Positions 16,409 through 26,213 of a DNA stretch of 64,000 nt are shown in pieces (within the stretch, counting starts at the first letter, position 1; each line of letters opens with the position of its first letter). The DNA is from Actinomyces gaoshouyii (GTDB lineage Bacteria; Actinomycetota; Actinomycetes; Actinomycetales; Actinomycetaceae), in assembly GCF_002072175.1 (NCBI RefSeq), contig NZ_MVIV01000006.1, positions 88,687-152,686 of the forward strand, read 5' to 3'. The position numbers and the translations under genes are program-made. The notes beneath the pieces were generated by a model. That model did not search any database. It was given only the letters and a program-made list of their open reading frames with translations, and was not told where the DNA came from.

Positions 16409-16929
16409 GCGCAGCGACTGCCACGGCCCGCCCCACCAGCCCCGCCCCGACCACCTGGGAGGGCGAACGCCGCGCCGTCCGGCCCCGCTCCGGCGTCCGG
16501 GAGTCCTCACCGTCCCAGCGCCAGTTGCACGTGGTGCGGGGCATCGCGCCCGGGCGCTCCACCATCCCCTTCGTCCTGCTCATCGCCGCGATCCTCGTCG
16601 GCGCGCTGGCCACTACGATGGTCCTCAACGCCAAGATGGCCGCCACCGCCTACGACCTCCAGAAGGCCTCCGCCGAGCTCGACGTCGTCCAGGACCACGT
16701 CGAGACCGTGCGCGGCCAGGTGAACGCCGCCGCTGCGCCCGACGCCCTGGCCAAGCGCGCCGCCGAGCTCGGCATGGTGCCGGCGGCCGCCCCCGGCGTG
16801 GTCGACCTGCGCGGCGGCACCGTCACCGGCGGCAGCGCCGCCGGAGCCCCCGGCGCGAGTGGCGCCGGGGGCGCGGATGGCGCTGCCAGTGCTCCCAGCG
16901 CCGGCAGCACAGGCGCGAGTGGGCAGTAA
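16405..16929 (+). CDS. ftsL: FtsL-like septum formation protein
   Basis: 174 aa. One membrane segment at about residues 53-75 (IPFVLLIAAILVGALATTMVL), then a short heptad-like extracytoplasmic stretch (DLQKASAELDVVQDHVETVRGQVN) and LAKRAAELGMVPA, followed by a Gly/Ala/Ser-rich tail. Position between rsmH and ftsI, with a 4-nt overlap to rsmH, identifies it as the actinobacterial FtsL, partner of FtsQ/DivIC-like proteins in activating FtsWI. Sequence conservation in this family is low, so synteny carries most of the weight. Confidence 0.75.
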   Translation: MSAATATARPTSPAPTTWEGERRAVRPRSGVRESSPSQRQLHVVRGIAPGRSTIPFVLLIAAILVGALATTMVLNAKMAATAYDLQKASAELDVVQDHVETVRGQVNAAAAPDALAKRAAELGMVPAAAPGVVDLRGGTVTGGSAAGAPGASGAGGADGAASAPSAGSTGASGQ

Positions 16930-16935
16930 TCGCCG

Positions 16936-18759
16936 ATGAACCCGAGTCGACGTCGTGCCCTGCAGCTCCTCGGTCTGACCGGCTTCGTCGCCGTGGCGGG
17001 CAAAACCGCCTGGCTCCAGGTGGTCCAGGGCCCGGACCTCGCGGAGAAGGCCCGCGCCGAGCGCACTCTGACATGGACCAACGTTGCCCTGCGCGGCAAC
17101 ATCTGCGGCCGTGATGGCACCGTCCTGGCCACCTCCTCGGTGAGCTTCGACATCGGTGTCAATCAGGTGCTCGTCGCCCAATGGGAGGACAAGGTGGAGC
17201 AGGACAGCCCCACCACCGGCCTGCCCGAGACCGTCGTCGTCGGGCACGGACCCGCCGCCGCGGCCGACAGGCTCGCCCCCATCCTCGGGGTCGACGCCGC
17301 CGAGCTCGGGGCCAGGATGGTGGGGGAGTCCACCTACTCCGTCATCGCCGAGGCGGTCCCCCCGGATACCTGGCGCCAGATCAAGGCCCTGGGCATTCGC
17401 GGCATCGAGCCGGACCAGCGGGTGCGCCGCACCTACCCGGCCGGCTATGTCGCCGGCAACGTCGTCGGCCTGACCGCCGAGGGCGAGGGCCGCGTCCTGG
17501 AGGGCACGGCCGGTGTCGAGATCACGCAGGACGAGCAGCTCACCGGCATCAACGGTTCCGGCTCCATGGAGGTGGGCCGCACCGGCACGCAGATCCCCTC
17601 GGGGAGAGTTACCGAGACCGCCTCGATCCCCGGGGCCACCGTCACCCTCACCATCGACCCCGACCTCCAGGTCCTCGCTCAGCAGGCCATCGACGAGGTC
17701 GTCACCGCCCAGGGCGCCGAATGGGGCTGCTGTGTCGTCATAGAGCCCTCCACCGGCGAGGTCCTCGTCATGGCGGACAGCCGCACCGTCGATCCCGCCA
17801 ACCCCATCGGCTCCGCCGCGGGGGACCGCGGCGTTCGCTGCGTCGAGGCCGTCTTCGAGCCCGGCAGCGTCGGCAAGGTCGTCACCTTCGCCGCCGCCCT
17901 GGAGGAGGGTGCCGTCACGCCCGAGGACACCTGGACCGTCCCCTACTCCTGGACCTCGGCCAACGGCCAGAGCTTCGTCGACTCCCATGCCCACGGCGTC
18001 GAGCAACTGACGACGGCGCAGGTCCTCGCCGAGTCCTCGAACGTCGGCACCGTCCAGATCGGGGAGAGGCTCGCCGACGACGTCCGCTACGCCTACATGG
18101 AGCGCTTCGGTTGGGGCGCCCCCACCGGCATCGAGCTGCCGGGGGAGTCCGCCGGGCTGCTCACGCCCCCCTCGGAATGGGACGACCGCACCCGCTACAC
18201 CACGATGTTCGGCCAGGGCATCGCCGGCACCACACTCCAGTCCGCGCAGGTCCTGGCCACCATCGCCAACAACGGCGTGCGCGTGGCGCCCCGCGTCATC
18301 GCCTCCTGGACCGCCGCGGACGGCACCGTCACGCGGCAGGCCCGGCCCGAGGGCGTGCGCGTCGTCTCAGAGGCCACCGCCAGGACCCTCACAGACATGC
18401 TCGTCGGCGTCACCCAGGAGGGGGGCACCGCCAAGGAGGCCTCGATCGACGGCTACCTCGTGGCCGGCAAGACCGGCACCACGGAGATCATCTCCGAGGA
18501 CGCCACCGTCGCCTCCTTCGTCGGCTTCACCCCCGCCCATGACCCGGCCATCGCCGCCGCCGTCATCGTCAACAAGCCCTCGGGCATCTACGGCGGCGTC
18601 GTCGCCGCCCCCGTCTTCCGGACCATCGCCCTGGCCGCGCTCCACAAGCTCGGCATCGCCCCGGACCCCTCTGTCATCGCGACGGCCAAGGCCCACCAAG
18701 GGGCCCAGGCCGCCCCCTCCGACCAGGACCGGGCGAGCGCGACCCCGGGGCAGGGCTGA
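16936..18759 (+). CDS. ftsI: Septal peptidoglycan transpeptidase (penicillin-binding protein 3)
   Basis: 607 aa, class B PBP. N-terminal membrane anchor around residues 8-28, a dimerisation/pedestal domain including GNICGRDGTVLA and RRTYPAGYVAGNVVG, and a transpeptidase domain with all three penicilloyl motifs: SVGK (S311-K314), SSN (367-369) and KTGT (512-515). Crosslinks septal peptidoglycan with FtsW. Starts 6 nt after ftsL. The C-terminal ~30 residues are Ala/Gln/Asp-rich and probably disordered. Confidence 0.95.
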   Translation: MNPSRRRALQLLGLTGFVAVAGKTAWLQVVQGPDLAEKARAERTLTWTNVALRGNICGRDGTVLATSSVSFDIGVNQVLVAQWEDKVEQDSPTTGLPETVVVGHGPAAAADRLAPILGVDAAELGARMVGESTYSVIAEAVPPDTWRQIKALGIRGIEPDQRVRRTYPAGYVAGNVVGLTAEGEGRVLEGTAGVEITQDEQLTGINGSGSMEVGRTGTQIPSGRVTETASIPGATVTLTIDPDLQVLAQQAIDEVVTAQGAEWGCCVVIEPSTGEVLVMADSRTVDPANPIGSAAGDRGVRCVEAVFEPGSVGKVVTFAAALEEGAVTPEDTWTVPYSWTSANGQSFVDSHAHGVEQLTTAQVLAESSNVGTVQIGERLADDVRYAYMERFGWGAPTGIELPGESAGLLTPPSEWDDRTRYTTMFGQGIAGTTLQSAQVLATIANNGVRVAPRVIASWTAADGTVTRQARPEGVRVVSEATARTLTDMLVGVTQEGGTAKEASIDGYLVAGKTGTTEIISEDATVASFVGFTPAHDPAIAAAVIVNKPSGIYGGVVAAPVFRTIALAALHKLGIAPDPSVIATAKAHQGAQAAPSDQDRASATPGQG

Positions 18760-18969
18760 GCGATGGCGCCGGTTCTCACGAGTCCGGCCGGGCCCGAGCA
18801 GGGAATCATGGGGCCGACCGCCGGGCGCGCCGCCCGGCGGACCCCCACGCGCCTGCGCCTTCCCGGTTCGGGGGAGATCCTGCTCACGCCCCTCAAGCGC
18901 CGTATGGGAGAACGCGGGGATCACAGAACCAGCTCGCCTCTCCTGATCTGCGCGCGCCGCCGGTCACGA

Positions 18970-18975
18970 TAGATT
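18970..18975 (+). promoter_or_regulatory. -10 box before murE
   Basis: TAGATT, 8 nt before ATG 18984, in the 224-bp gap after ftsI. Suggests an internal promoter giving a (near-)leaderless murE-murF transcript. Confidence 0.5.
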
Positions 18976-18983
18976 GTGGGACT

Positions 18984-20591
18984 ATGAGCAACCACGCGTA
19001 CGAGTCGGCCGCGGCCCTGCGCCCGCACCGAAACGCTCCCATCGCTCTGAGCGACCTCGCCCAGCGATTCTCCCTGACCCCTGCCGCTCCCGCCGATGCC
19101 CAGGGCATCAACGCCCCCGCCCCCCTGACCGTCACCGGGGCCTCCGTGGATTCCGGCGACATCGCTCCCGGAGAGCTCTTCGTCGCCCTGCCCGGCTTCC
19201 GCGCTCACGGCGCCGACTACGCCGCCCAGGCCGTCGAGGCCGGCGCCGTCGCCGTCGTCACCGATGAGGCGGGAGCGAGCATCGTGCACGAGTCCTGCCC
19301 CGCAATCCCCGTGCTCATCAGCGCCGACCCGCGCGCCATTGTGGGCCCCCTGGCCGCGGAGATCTACCACCACCCCTCGCGCTCGCTGGTCGCCACGGCC
19401 GTCACCGGCACCAACGGGAAGACCACCACCTCCTACTTCCTCGACGCCATGCTCACCGCCCACCTCGGCGGCTGCATGATGGCCGGCACAGTGGAGCTGC
19501 GCGCGGGCGGTCTGTCCGTGGAGTCGCCCCGCACCACTGTCGAGGCGCCGGTCCTGCAGCGCATGATGGCGCTGTGCGTCGAGCAGGGCGTGGGCGCCGC
19601 CTCCCTGGAGGCCTCCAGCCATGCCATCGTCCTGCACCGCCTCGGCGGCACCCGGATCGATGTCGCCGGCTTCACCAACCTCCAGCGCGACCACCTCGAC
19701 TTCCACCGCACGATGGAGGAGTACCTCGACGCCAAGGCCCAGCTCTTCACCCCCGAGCACGCCCGGCGCGCCGTCGTCTGCGTCGACGACTCCTGGGGGG
19801 CCGCGCTCGCCGAGCGAATCGCCCGGGCAGGCGAGCTCCCCCTGGACCGCGTGCGGGCCTACGGCGGCGACGCCCCCGCCGACTGGTGGGTCGCTGACGC
19901 GGCCGTGTCCCTGACGGACTCGGCCACCACCTTCACCCTTCACGGGCCCGACGGCGTGGAGATCGCCGCCAGCTGCCCCCTGCCCGGGCTCGTCAACGTC
20001 CAGAACGCCGCCCTGTCACTCGTCATGGCGATCCGCGCCGGTGTGCCCGCCGAGGTCGCCGTCCAGGCGCTGGCCACCGCGCACAACATCCCGGGACGCA
20101 TGCAGCGCATCAGCCAGCGCGACGGCACTCGGGGCCTGACCATCGTGGATTTCGCCCACACCCCCGACGCCATGGAGCTGGCGCTCGCCGCCGTCCGCCC
20201 GATCACCCCCGGGCGCCTCATCGTCGTCTTCGGCTCCGACGGAGACCGCGACCAGGGCAAGCGCTCCATGCTCGGCGAGGTCGCCGCGCGCCTGGCGGAC
20301 GTGCTCGTCATCACCGATGAGAACCCCCGCAGCGAGGACCCCCAGCTCATCCGCGACGCGATCCTGGACGGCGTGCGCTCCGTGCGCCCCGATCTGACCG
20401 ACGTCGAGGAGATCACCACCTGGCGCGGCGACGCCGTGCGCCGCGGAGTCGAGCTCTGCGGCCCCGAGGACACCGTCATCGTCACCGGTAAGGGCCACGA
20501 GCCCTTCCTCGAGGCTGCCGGCGAGTTCATCCGCTACAACGATGCCCCCGTCATGCGCGAGGCCGTCGACGCGAAATGGGGTGCCGCGTGA
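18984..20591 (+). CDS. murE: UDP-MurNAc-tripeptide synthetase
   Basis: 535 aa. Adds the third stem-peptide amino acid to UDP-MurNAc-L-Ala-D-Glu. ATP-binding motif TGTNGKTTTSYFL (about 141-149), carbamylated-lysine region DHLDFHRTMEEYLDAKAQLF, VVFGSDGDRDQGKR, and the specificity loop ITDENPRSEDP (D445-R449). The loop reads ENPR where diaminopimelate-adding enzymes have DNPR and Lys-adding enzymes DDPx/DNPA, so the residue added (DAP, Lys or Orn) is not certain. Overlaps murF by 4 nt (GTGA). Confidence 0.93.
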   Translation: MSNHAYESAAALRPHRNAPIALSDLAQRFSLTPAAPADAQGINAPAPLTVTGASVDSGDIAPGELFVALPGFRAHGADYAAQAVEAGAVAVVTDEAGASIVHESCPAIPVLISADPRAIVGPLAAEIYHHPSRSLVATAVTGTNGKTTTSYFLDAMLTAHLGGCMMAGTVELRAGGLSVESPRTTVEAPVLQRMMALCVEQGVGAASLEASSHAIVLHRLGGTRIDVAGFTNLQRDHLDFHRTMEEYLDAKAQLFTPEHARRAVVCVDDSWGAALAERIARAGELPLDRVRAYGGDAPADWWVADAAVSLTDSATTFTLHGPDGVEIAASCPLPGLVNVQNAALSLVMAIRAGVPAEVAVQALATAHNIPGRMQRISQRDGTRGLTIVDFAHTPDAMELALAAVRPITPGRLIVVFGSDGDRDQGKRSMLGEVAARLADVLVITDENPRSEDPQLIRDAILDGVRSVRPDLTDVEEITTWRGDAVRRGVELCGPEDTVIVTGKGHEPFLEAAGEFIRYNDAPVMREAVDAKWGAA

Positions 20592-22090
20592 TCGCCCGCA
20601 CGATAGACGAGCTCGCCTTCTGGGCCGGGGGCCGCCTCATTCCTCCCGGCCCGCCGGCGGCTCCCGTGACCGGAGTCGTCACCGACTCCCGCCGGGCCGG
20701 GCCGGGCGCGCTCTTCGTGGCCATCAAGGGCGAGCGCGCTGACGGCCATAACTATCTCACCGCCGTCGCCCGCGCCGGCGCCGCGGCCGCCCTCGTCAGC
20801 GACGAGGCCGCGGCTCGCGCCGCCCTCGCCGAGGCCGGCCAGGCCGACGGGCCCGGCGCGGCGATGGCACTCATCGTCGTGGGGGACACCGTGGCCGCCC
20901 TCGGGCGCATCGCCCGGGGGCACCTCGCGGACCTGCGCCAGCGCGCGGGGGATCGGGGCCTGGCCGTCATCGCGATGACCGGATCGGTGGGCAAGACCAC
21001 CACCAAGGACCTCACCCGCCAGCTCCTGGCCGCCCAAGGGCCCACGATCGCGCCGGTCGCCTCGTTCAACAACGAGATCGGCCTGCCCCTGACCGTTCTC
21101 GAGGCGGACGAGTCCACCCGCTACCTCGTTCTCGAAATGGGCGCCTCCGGACCGGATGACATCGCGGAACTGGTGGAGATCGCTCCGCTGGACGCCGCCG
21201 CCGTCCTCATGATCGGCCACGCCCATATGGGCGGTTTCGGCTCCATCGAGGGTGTCGCCACCGCCAAGAGCCATATCGTGCGCGGCCTTCTGCCCCACGG
21301 CACCGCCGTCCTCAACCTCGACGACGAGCGGGCCGCCGCCATGCGTCCCCTCGCGCCCGGCAGGGTCCTCACGTTCTCCGCCAGCGGTGACGAGCGCGCG
21401 GACCTGCGCGCCACCGGCGTGGAGCTCGATGAGGCCGCCCACGCCGTCGCCGATATCCACCTGCCCGGCGCCGCGCCCCGCCGCGCGCGCCTGGGACTGC
21501 CCGGCGCTCACAACATCGCCAATGCCCTGGCTGCCCTCGGGCTGGCCCTCGCCGCGGGCGTGGGCGCCGATGATCTCCTGGATGCCATCGCCGCCGCGGG
21601 TCTGGAGAGCCCCCACCGCATGGCGGTCAGCGACCTGCCCGGAGGCGGCCGCCTCATCGACGATTCCTACAACGCCAACATCGACTCGATGACCGCCTCG
21701 CTCGCCTCCCTGCCCGCGCTGGCCGGGGACCGCCGCCGTGTCGTCGTCATCTCGGAGATGCTCGAGCTCGGCGAGACCTCCGCCGCCGATCACGCCACCA
21801 CGGGGAGGCTCGTCGCGGACGCCGGCGCCGCCCTCCTGGTGTCCATCGGCGCGGGCGCGGCACCCGCCGCCGAGGCCGCCCGCCGGCGCGGCGTGGAGGT
21901 CGTCGAGACCCCCGACGCCGACGAGGCCATCGCTCGCATCCCCTCACTCCTCGCCCCCGGGGACGCGGTCCTCGTCAAGGGCTCGCACGGGTCGGGCGCC
22001 TGGCGCGTGGCCGACCACCTGGCCGCCGGCGGCCCGACGTCCGCCAGCCACGACGCGACCGACGGACGCGATGGAAAGGACGCCCGATGA
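20588..22090 (+). CDS. murF: UDP-MurNAc-tripeptide:D-Ala-D-Ala ligase
   Basis: 500 aa. Adds D-Ala-D-Ala to complete the UDP-MurNAc pentapeptide. Contains AMTGSVGKTTTKDLTRQLL (P-loop), EMGASGPDDIAELVEIA, GLPGAHNIANALAAL and LIDDSYNANIDSM, all MurF-typical. The start is taken as GTG 20588, overlapping the murE stop, rather than the upstream in-frame ATG inside murE. Overlaps mraY by 4 nt. Confidence 0.94.
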   Translation: MIARTIDELAFWAGGRLIPPGPPAAPVTGVVTDSRRAGPGALFVAIKGERADGHNYLTAVARAGAAAALVSDEAAARAALAEAGQADGPGAAMALIVVGDTVAALGRIARGHLADLRQRAGDRGLAVIAMTGSVGKTTTKDLTRQLLAAQGPTIAPVASFNNEIGLPLTVLEADESTRYLVLEMGASGPDDIAELVEIAPLDAAAVLMIGHAHMGGFGSIEGVATAKSHIVRGLLPHGTAVLNLDDERAAAMRPLAPGRVLTFSASGDERADLRATGVELDEAAHAVADIHLPGAAPRRARLGLPGAHNIANALAALGLALAAGVGADDLLDAIAAAGLESPHRMAVSDLPGGGRLIDDSYNANIDSMTASLASLPALAGDRRRVVVISEMLELGETSAADHATTGRLVADAGAALLVSIGAGAAPAAEAARRRGVEVVETPDADEAIARIPSLLAPGDAVLVKGSHGSGAWRVADHLAAGGPTSASHDATDGRDGKDAR

Positions 22091-23229
22091 CCGCCATCCT
22101 CGTCTCCTCCGCCGTCTCCCTGCTCGTCGCCCTTCTGGGCACACCCGCCCTCATCAAGTTCCTGGAGCGGCGCCATTACGGACAGTTCATCCGGGACGAC
22201 GGCCCCGAGGGGCACTTCATCAAGCGCGGCACCCCCACGATGGGGGGCCTCGTCATCATCATCGCCCTCGTCCTGGGCTACGCCGCGGCCAACCTCGTCG
22301 AGCTCCGCACGCCGCGGGCCAGCGGCATCCTCCTGCTCTTCCTCATCGTCGGGCTGGGGCTCATTGGCTTCCTCGACGACTTCGAGAAGATCTCCCGGCA
22401 GAGATCCCTGGGCCTGACCCCCTGGCAGAAGATGCTCGGCCAGGCGGTCATCGGGATCGCCTTCTCCGTGGCAGGCCTCCTCTTCGCCGATCGCAACGGC
22501 CTGACCCCCGCCTCCACCCGCATCTCCTTCGCCCGCGACTCCCTCATCGACATGGCCTTCCTGCGCGGCGGGAACGGATCGTTCAGCCTCGGCGGCGCCA
22601 CCGGCCTGACCCTGGCGGGGGCGGCCGTCGCCCTCCTGCTGTTCATCCTGTGGTCGAACTTCCTCATCACCGCCTGGTCCAACGCCGTCAACCTCACCGA
22701 CGGCCTCGACGGCCTCGCGGCGGGCGCCTCCGCGATGGTCTTCGGCGCCTACACCCTCGTGAGCGTCTGGCAGTCCAACCAGTCCTGCGTCTACGGGCAC
22801 CCGGACATCGTGGTCAACACCTGCTACCAGGTCCGGGACCCCCGCGATCTCGCCATGATCGCCGCGGCCCTCATGGGCGCCTGCTTCGGGTTCCTGTGGT
22901 GGAACGCCTCCCCGGCCAAGATCTTCATGGGGGACACTGGCTCACTCGCCCTGGGCGGGGCGGTCGCCGGGATGTCCATCCTGTCGCGCACCGAGTTCCT
23001 CGCCGTCATCCTGGGCGGCCTGTTCCTGGCGGAGGTCATCTCCGTGATCCTCCAGGTCGTCTCCTTCAAGTCCACGGGCAAGCGCGTCTTCCGCATGGCG
23101 CCCCTGCACCACCACTTCGAGCTTGGCGGTTGGACCGAGGTCAATGTCGTCATCCGCTTCTGGATCGTCGCGGGCCTGTGCGTCGTGGCGGCCCTGGGCC
23201 TGTTCTACGCCGAGTTCCTCGTCTCCTGA
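22087..23229 (+). CDS. mraY: Phospho-MurNAc-pentapeptide transferase
   Basis: 380 aa polytopic membrane enzyme making lipid I from UDP-MurNAc-pentapeptide and undecaprenyl phosphate. Visible: GTPTMGG, the aspartate pair FLDDFEK, NAVNLTDGLDGLA (third catalytic Asp), FMGDTGSLALGG, and the histidine triad APLHHHFELGGW near the C-terminus. About ten membrane segments. ATGA overlap with murF. Confidence 0.95.
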   Translation: MTAILVSSAVSLLVALLGTPALIKFLERRHYGQFIRDDGPEGHFIKRGTPTMGGLVIIIALVLGYAAANLVELRTPRASGILLLFLIVGLGLIGFLDDFEKISRQRSLGLTPWQKMLGQAVIGIAFSVAGLLFADRNGLTPASTRISFARDSLIDMAFLRGGNGSFSLGGATGLTLAGAAVALLLFILWSNFLITAWSNAVNLTDGLDGLAAGASAMVFGAYTLVSVWQSNQSCVYGHPDIVVNTCYQVRDPRDLAMIAAALMGACFGFLWWNASPAKIFMGDTGSLALGGAVAGMSILSRTEFLAVILGGLFLAEVISVILQVVSFKSTGKRVFRMAPLHHHFELGGWTEVNVVIRFWIVAGLCVVAALGLFYAEFLVS

Positions 23230-23319
23230 TCCCGTCCCCGCCCGCATCGGCGCCCACGGCGCCGCACCCGACGGCGCCCACGGCGCCTCCCGAGCACATG
23301 AAGGAATGGAAGTCCCGAG

Positions 23320-24804
23320 ATGAACGAGCTGGACGGTGCGCGCGTCGGAGTGGTGGGCCTGGGCAGGACCGGGGCCGCCGTCGTCGATGCCCTGACGACC
23401 CTGGGAGCCGAGGTACACGCCTACGACGGCCGCGCCGAGGCAGTTGAGGCCCTCGTCGCCCCAGTGGCCTCGCGCATGGCGGGCAGCCCCGAGGACATCG
23501 CCGCCGCCCTGGAGCCCTCAGATCTGCGCTTGCTCGTGGTCTCCCCGGGAGTCCCCGCCACCGGCCCGATCCTCACCGCCGCCCAGGCCGCCGGCATCGA
23601 GACCTGGTCCGAGATCGAGCTCGCCTGGCGCCTCCAACGCGCCTCGGCGCGCCCGGGCGTGCCCTGGCTCGCCGTCACCGGCACCGATGGCAAGACGACG
23701 ACGGTCGGCATGCTCGCGTCCATACTCACCGCCGCAGGGCTCGCCGCCCCGGCCGTCGGCAATATCGGCGACCCGGTCATCTCCACCGTCCTGGCGGGGA
23801 AGGCCGACGTGCTGGCCGTCGAGCTTTCCAGCTTCCAGCTCCACACCACCCGCACCCTCTCGCCGACCTCGGCGGCCTGTCTCAACGTGGCCGCTGATCA
23901 CCTCGACTGGCACGGCGGTCCCGAGGCCTACGCCGCGGACAAGGCGCGCGTCTACGCCCGCGCGCAGCGCGCCGCCATCTACAACTGCCAGGATGAGGCC
24001 ACCCGCGCCATGGTGTCCGATGCCGATGTCGTCGAGGGCTGCCTCGCCGTCGGCTTCACACTGGGCGCACCCGGCCTGGGACAGGTCGGCCTCGTCGAGG
24101 ACCTCCTCGTGGACCGCGCCCTGCACTCGGCCCGCCACGCCGAGGGCCGCGAGATCGCCACCCTCGACGACCTCGCCCACCTGGCGCCCGGCGGGAGCGC
24201 CGACCGCCTCCCGGCCCATATCGTCGCCGACGCCCTCGCCGCGGCCGCCCTCGCGCTGGGCTCGGGCCTTCCCGGCGTCGGAGCCGAGGCCGTGGCCGCA
24301 GGACTGCGCGCCTTCGCCCCCGGCGCCCACCGCATCGTCACAGTCGCCGAGGCGGGTGGGGTCGCCTGGGTGGACGACTCCAAGGCCACCAACCCGCACT
24401 CCGCACGGGCCGCCCTCGCCGGGCTGCCCGCCGGCACCGGCGTATGGATCGCCGGCGGGGACACCAAGGGCGCCACCTTCCACGAGCTCGTGCGCGCCGT
24501 CGCCCCCGCCCTGCGCGGCGTGGTCCTCATCGGGCGCGACCAGTCCGCGATGTCCGAGGCCCTGGCCGCCCAGGCCCCCGGTCTGCCCGTCACCCGCGTG
24601 GCCGACGGCTCCCCCCGCGAGGTCATCGAGGGCGCCGTGGCCGCCTCGGCCGCCATGGCGCAGCCGGGGGACACCGTCATGCTCGCCCCGGCCTGCGCCT
24701 CCTGGGACCAGTTCGCCTCCTACGCCGAGCGCGGCGACCTCTTCGCCGACGCGGCGCGCCATCACGCCGCGAGTGTCGAGAACGAGGATGATGAGCGGTC
24801 ATGA
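23320..24804 (+). CDS. murD: UDP-MurNAc-L-alanine:D-glutamate ligase
   Basis: 494 aa. Adds D-Glu to UDP-MurNAc-L-Ala. N-terminal Rossmann domain VGVVGLGRTGAAVVDALTTLG, ATP site VTGTDGKTTTVGML, LNVAADHLDWHGG, WVDDSKATNPHSARAAL, and C-terminal ACASWDQFASYAERGDLFADA. The 90-bp gap before it contains short imperfect repeats of CGGCGCCCA; the SD-like GGAATGGAAG is 8 nt before ATG. Confidence 0.94.
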   Translation: MNELDGARVGVVGLGRTGAAVVDALTTLGAEVHAYDGRAEAVEALVAPVASRMAGSPEDIAAALEPSDLRLLVVSPGVPATGPILTAAQAAGIETWSEIELAWRLQRASARPGVPWLAVTGTDGKTTTVGMLASILTAAGLAAPAVGNIGDPVISTVLAGKADVLAVELSSFQLHTTRTLSPTSAACLNVAADHLDWHGGPEAYAADKARVYARAQRAAIYNCQDEATRAMVSDADVVEGCLAVGFTLGAPGLGQVGLVEDLLVDRALHSARHAEGREIATLDDLAHLAPGGSADRLPAHIVADALAAAALALGSGLPGVGAEAVAAGLRAFAPGAHRIVTVAEAGGVAWVDDSKATNPHSARAALAGLPAGTGVWIAGGDTKGATFHELVRAVAPALRGVVLIGRDQSAMSEALAAQAPGLPVTRVADGSPREVIEGAVAASAAMAQPGDTVMLAPACASWDQFASYAERGDLFADAARHHAASVENEDDERS

Positions 24805-26213
24805 GCGCCCAGCAACGTCGGCCCGCGCGCACGGGCCCCAGCGGTCGTGCGCGCGGACAGCGTTCTCGGCCGCCCATCATCCCCCTGCCGGGGGAGGGCT
24901 CGCCCTCCGGGTGTGAAGCCGCTGCGCCGCCCGCCGCCGCGCCCGAGCGCCGGCCCGGGCCCATAGGCCGCGCCCTGCGACGCGCGGCCAGGCGTATCGG
25001 CGGCCCCGACGGGCCGAGGGACGCGGATATGAGCCTGCTGAGCTTCTACGCGCTGCTGCTGGCCACCGTCCTGCTCCTCACGCTCGGCCTCATGACGGTC
25101 TTCTCCGTCCAGCAGGTGGTATCCGCCGCCCGCGGGCGCGACGCCGTCGTCGACTTCTCCAAGTACCTCATCTTCGCCGGGGTCGGGCTGATCGGCATGT
25201 GGGGCATGTCCCTGCTCTCCGAGCGCGCGCTGCGCTACCTGGCGATCCCCGTCCTCATGGGCGCCACCGCGCTCCAATCGCTCGTCTTCACGCCTTTGGG
25301 CACCTGCACCGGCGGCAACTGCAACTGGGTGGAGGTCCCCGGCATCGGCACCGCCCAGCCCTCGGAGTTCATCAAGGTGGGGCTGAGCCTGTACACGGGC
25401 CTCATCATCGCCCGCTGGTTCGCGGAGGGGCGCTGGCAGCGACTGCACTGGCTCGTCAAGACCACCGCCGCCCTCCTCCCAGCCGCCGCCATCGCCCTGG
25501 TCATGGGCGGCGGGGACCTGGGAACCGTCATCATCCTGGGGATCCTGCTGGCCGGCGCGGGCTGGATGGCGGGCCTGGCCAAGCGCTGGTTCGTGACCCT
25601 CGGGACAGCCGGGGCGGCCCTGTTCATCTTCGCCTCGGTCATCTCCCTCAACCGGCGCACGCGCATCCTCGTGTGGCTCCACCCCGACCGCGATGACCCC
25701 CTGGACATCGGCTACCAGCCCAAGCACGCCCGCTGGGCCCTGGCCACCGGCGGATGGCAGGGCGTGGGGCCGGGATCATCGCGCCAGAAGTGGGGCTACC
25801 TCACCCAGGCCGAGTCCGACTACGCCTACGCGGTCCTCGGCGAGGAGCTCGGGTTGGCCGGGGCGCTGCTCGTCATCATCCTGTTCGCGGTCCTGGGCTG
25901 GGCCCTGGCGCGGATCATCCGGCGCTCCAACTCCCTGTACGCCAGCGTCGTCGTCGGCGGCATCATGGTGTGGATCATCGGCCAGGCCATCATCAACATG
26001 GCCGTGGTGACCAACCTCCTGCCGGTGCTCGGCGTCCCTCTGCCGCTGATCTCACAGGGCGGCAGCGCCCTCATATCCGTGCTGCTCGCCATCGGGATAG
26101 CCCTGTCCTTCGCCAGGCGGGAGCCGGGAGCCCAGCAGGCGCTCAGATCACGGCCCGGCGCCGTGCGCCGTACGCTTGCGGTGATCTCGACCCGCAGGAG
26201 GAACCGTGCCTGA
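24801..26213 (+). CDS. ftsW: Septal peptidoglycan glycosyltransferase FtsW (SEDS)
   Basis: 470 aa. Cytoplasmic Arg/Pro-rich N-terminus of ~75 residues, then about ten membrane segments of the SEDS fold. Family motifs: GTAQPSEFIKVGL (normally QPSEFAKL), GGDLGTVIIL, QKWGYLTQAESDYAYAVLGEELG, and VLGVPLPLISQGGSALIS. Polymerises lipid II at the septum with FtsI. ATGA overlap with murD. Confidence 0.94.
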   Translation: MSAQQRRPARTGPSGRARGQRSRPPIIPLPGEGSPSGCEAAAPPAAAPERRPGPIGRALRRAARRIGGPDGPRDADMSLLSFYALLLATVLLLTLGLMTVFSVQQVVSAARGRDAVVDFSKYLIFAGVGLIGMWGMSLLSERALRYLAIPVLMGATALQSLVFTPLGTCTGGNCNWVEVPGIGTAQPSEFIKVGLSLYTGLIIARWFAEGRWQRLHWLVKTTAALLPAAAIALVMGGGDLGTVIILGILLAGAGWMAGLAKRWFVTLGTAGAALFIFASVISLNRRTRILVWLHPDRDDPLDIGYQPKHARWALATGGWQGVGPGSSRQKWGYLTQAESDYAYAVLGEELGLAGALLVIILFAVLGWALARIIRRSNSLYASVVVGGIMVWIIGQAIINMAVVTNLLPVLGVPLPLISQGGSALISVLLAIGIALSFARREPGAQQALRSRPGAVRRTLAVISTRRRNRA

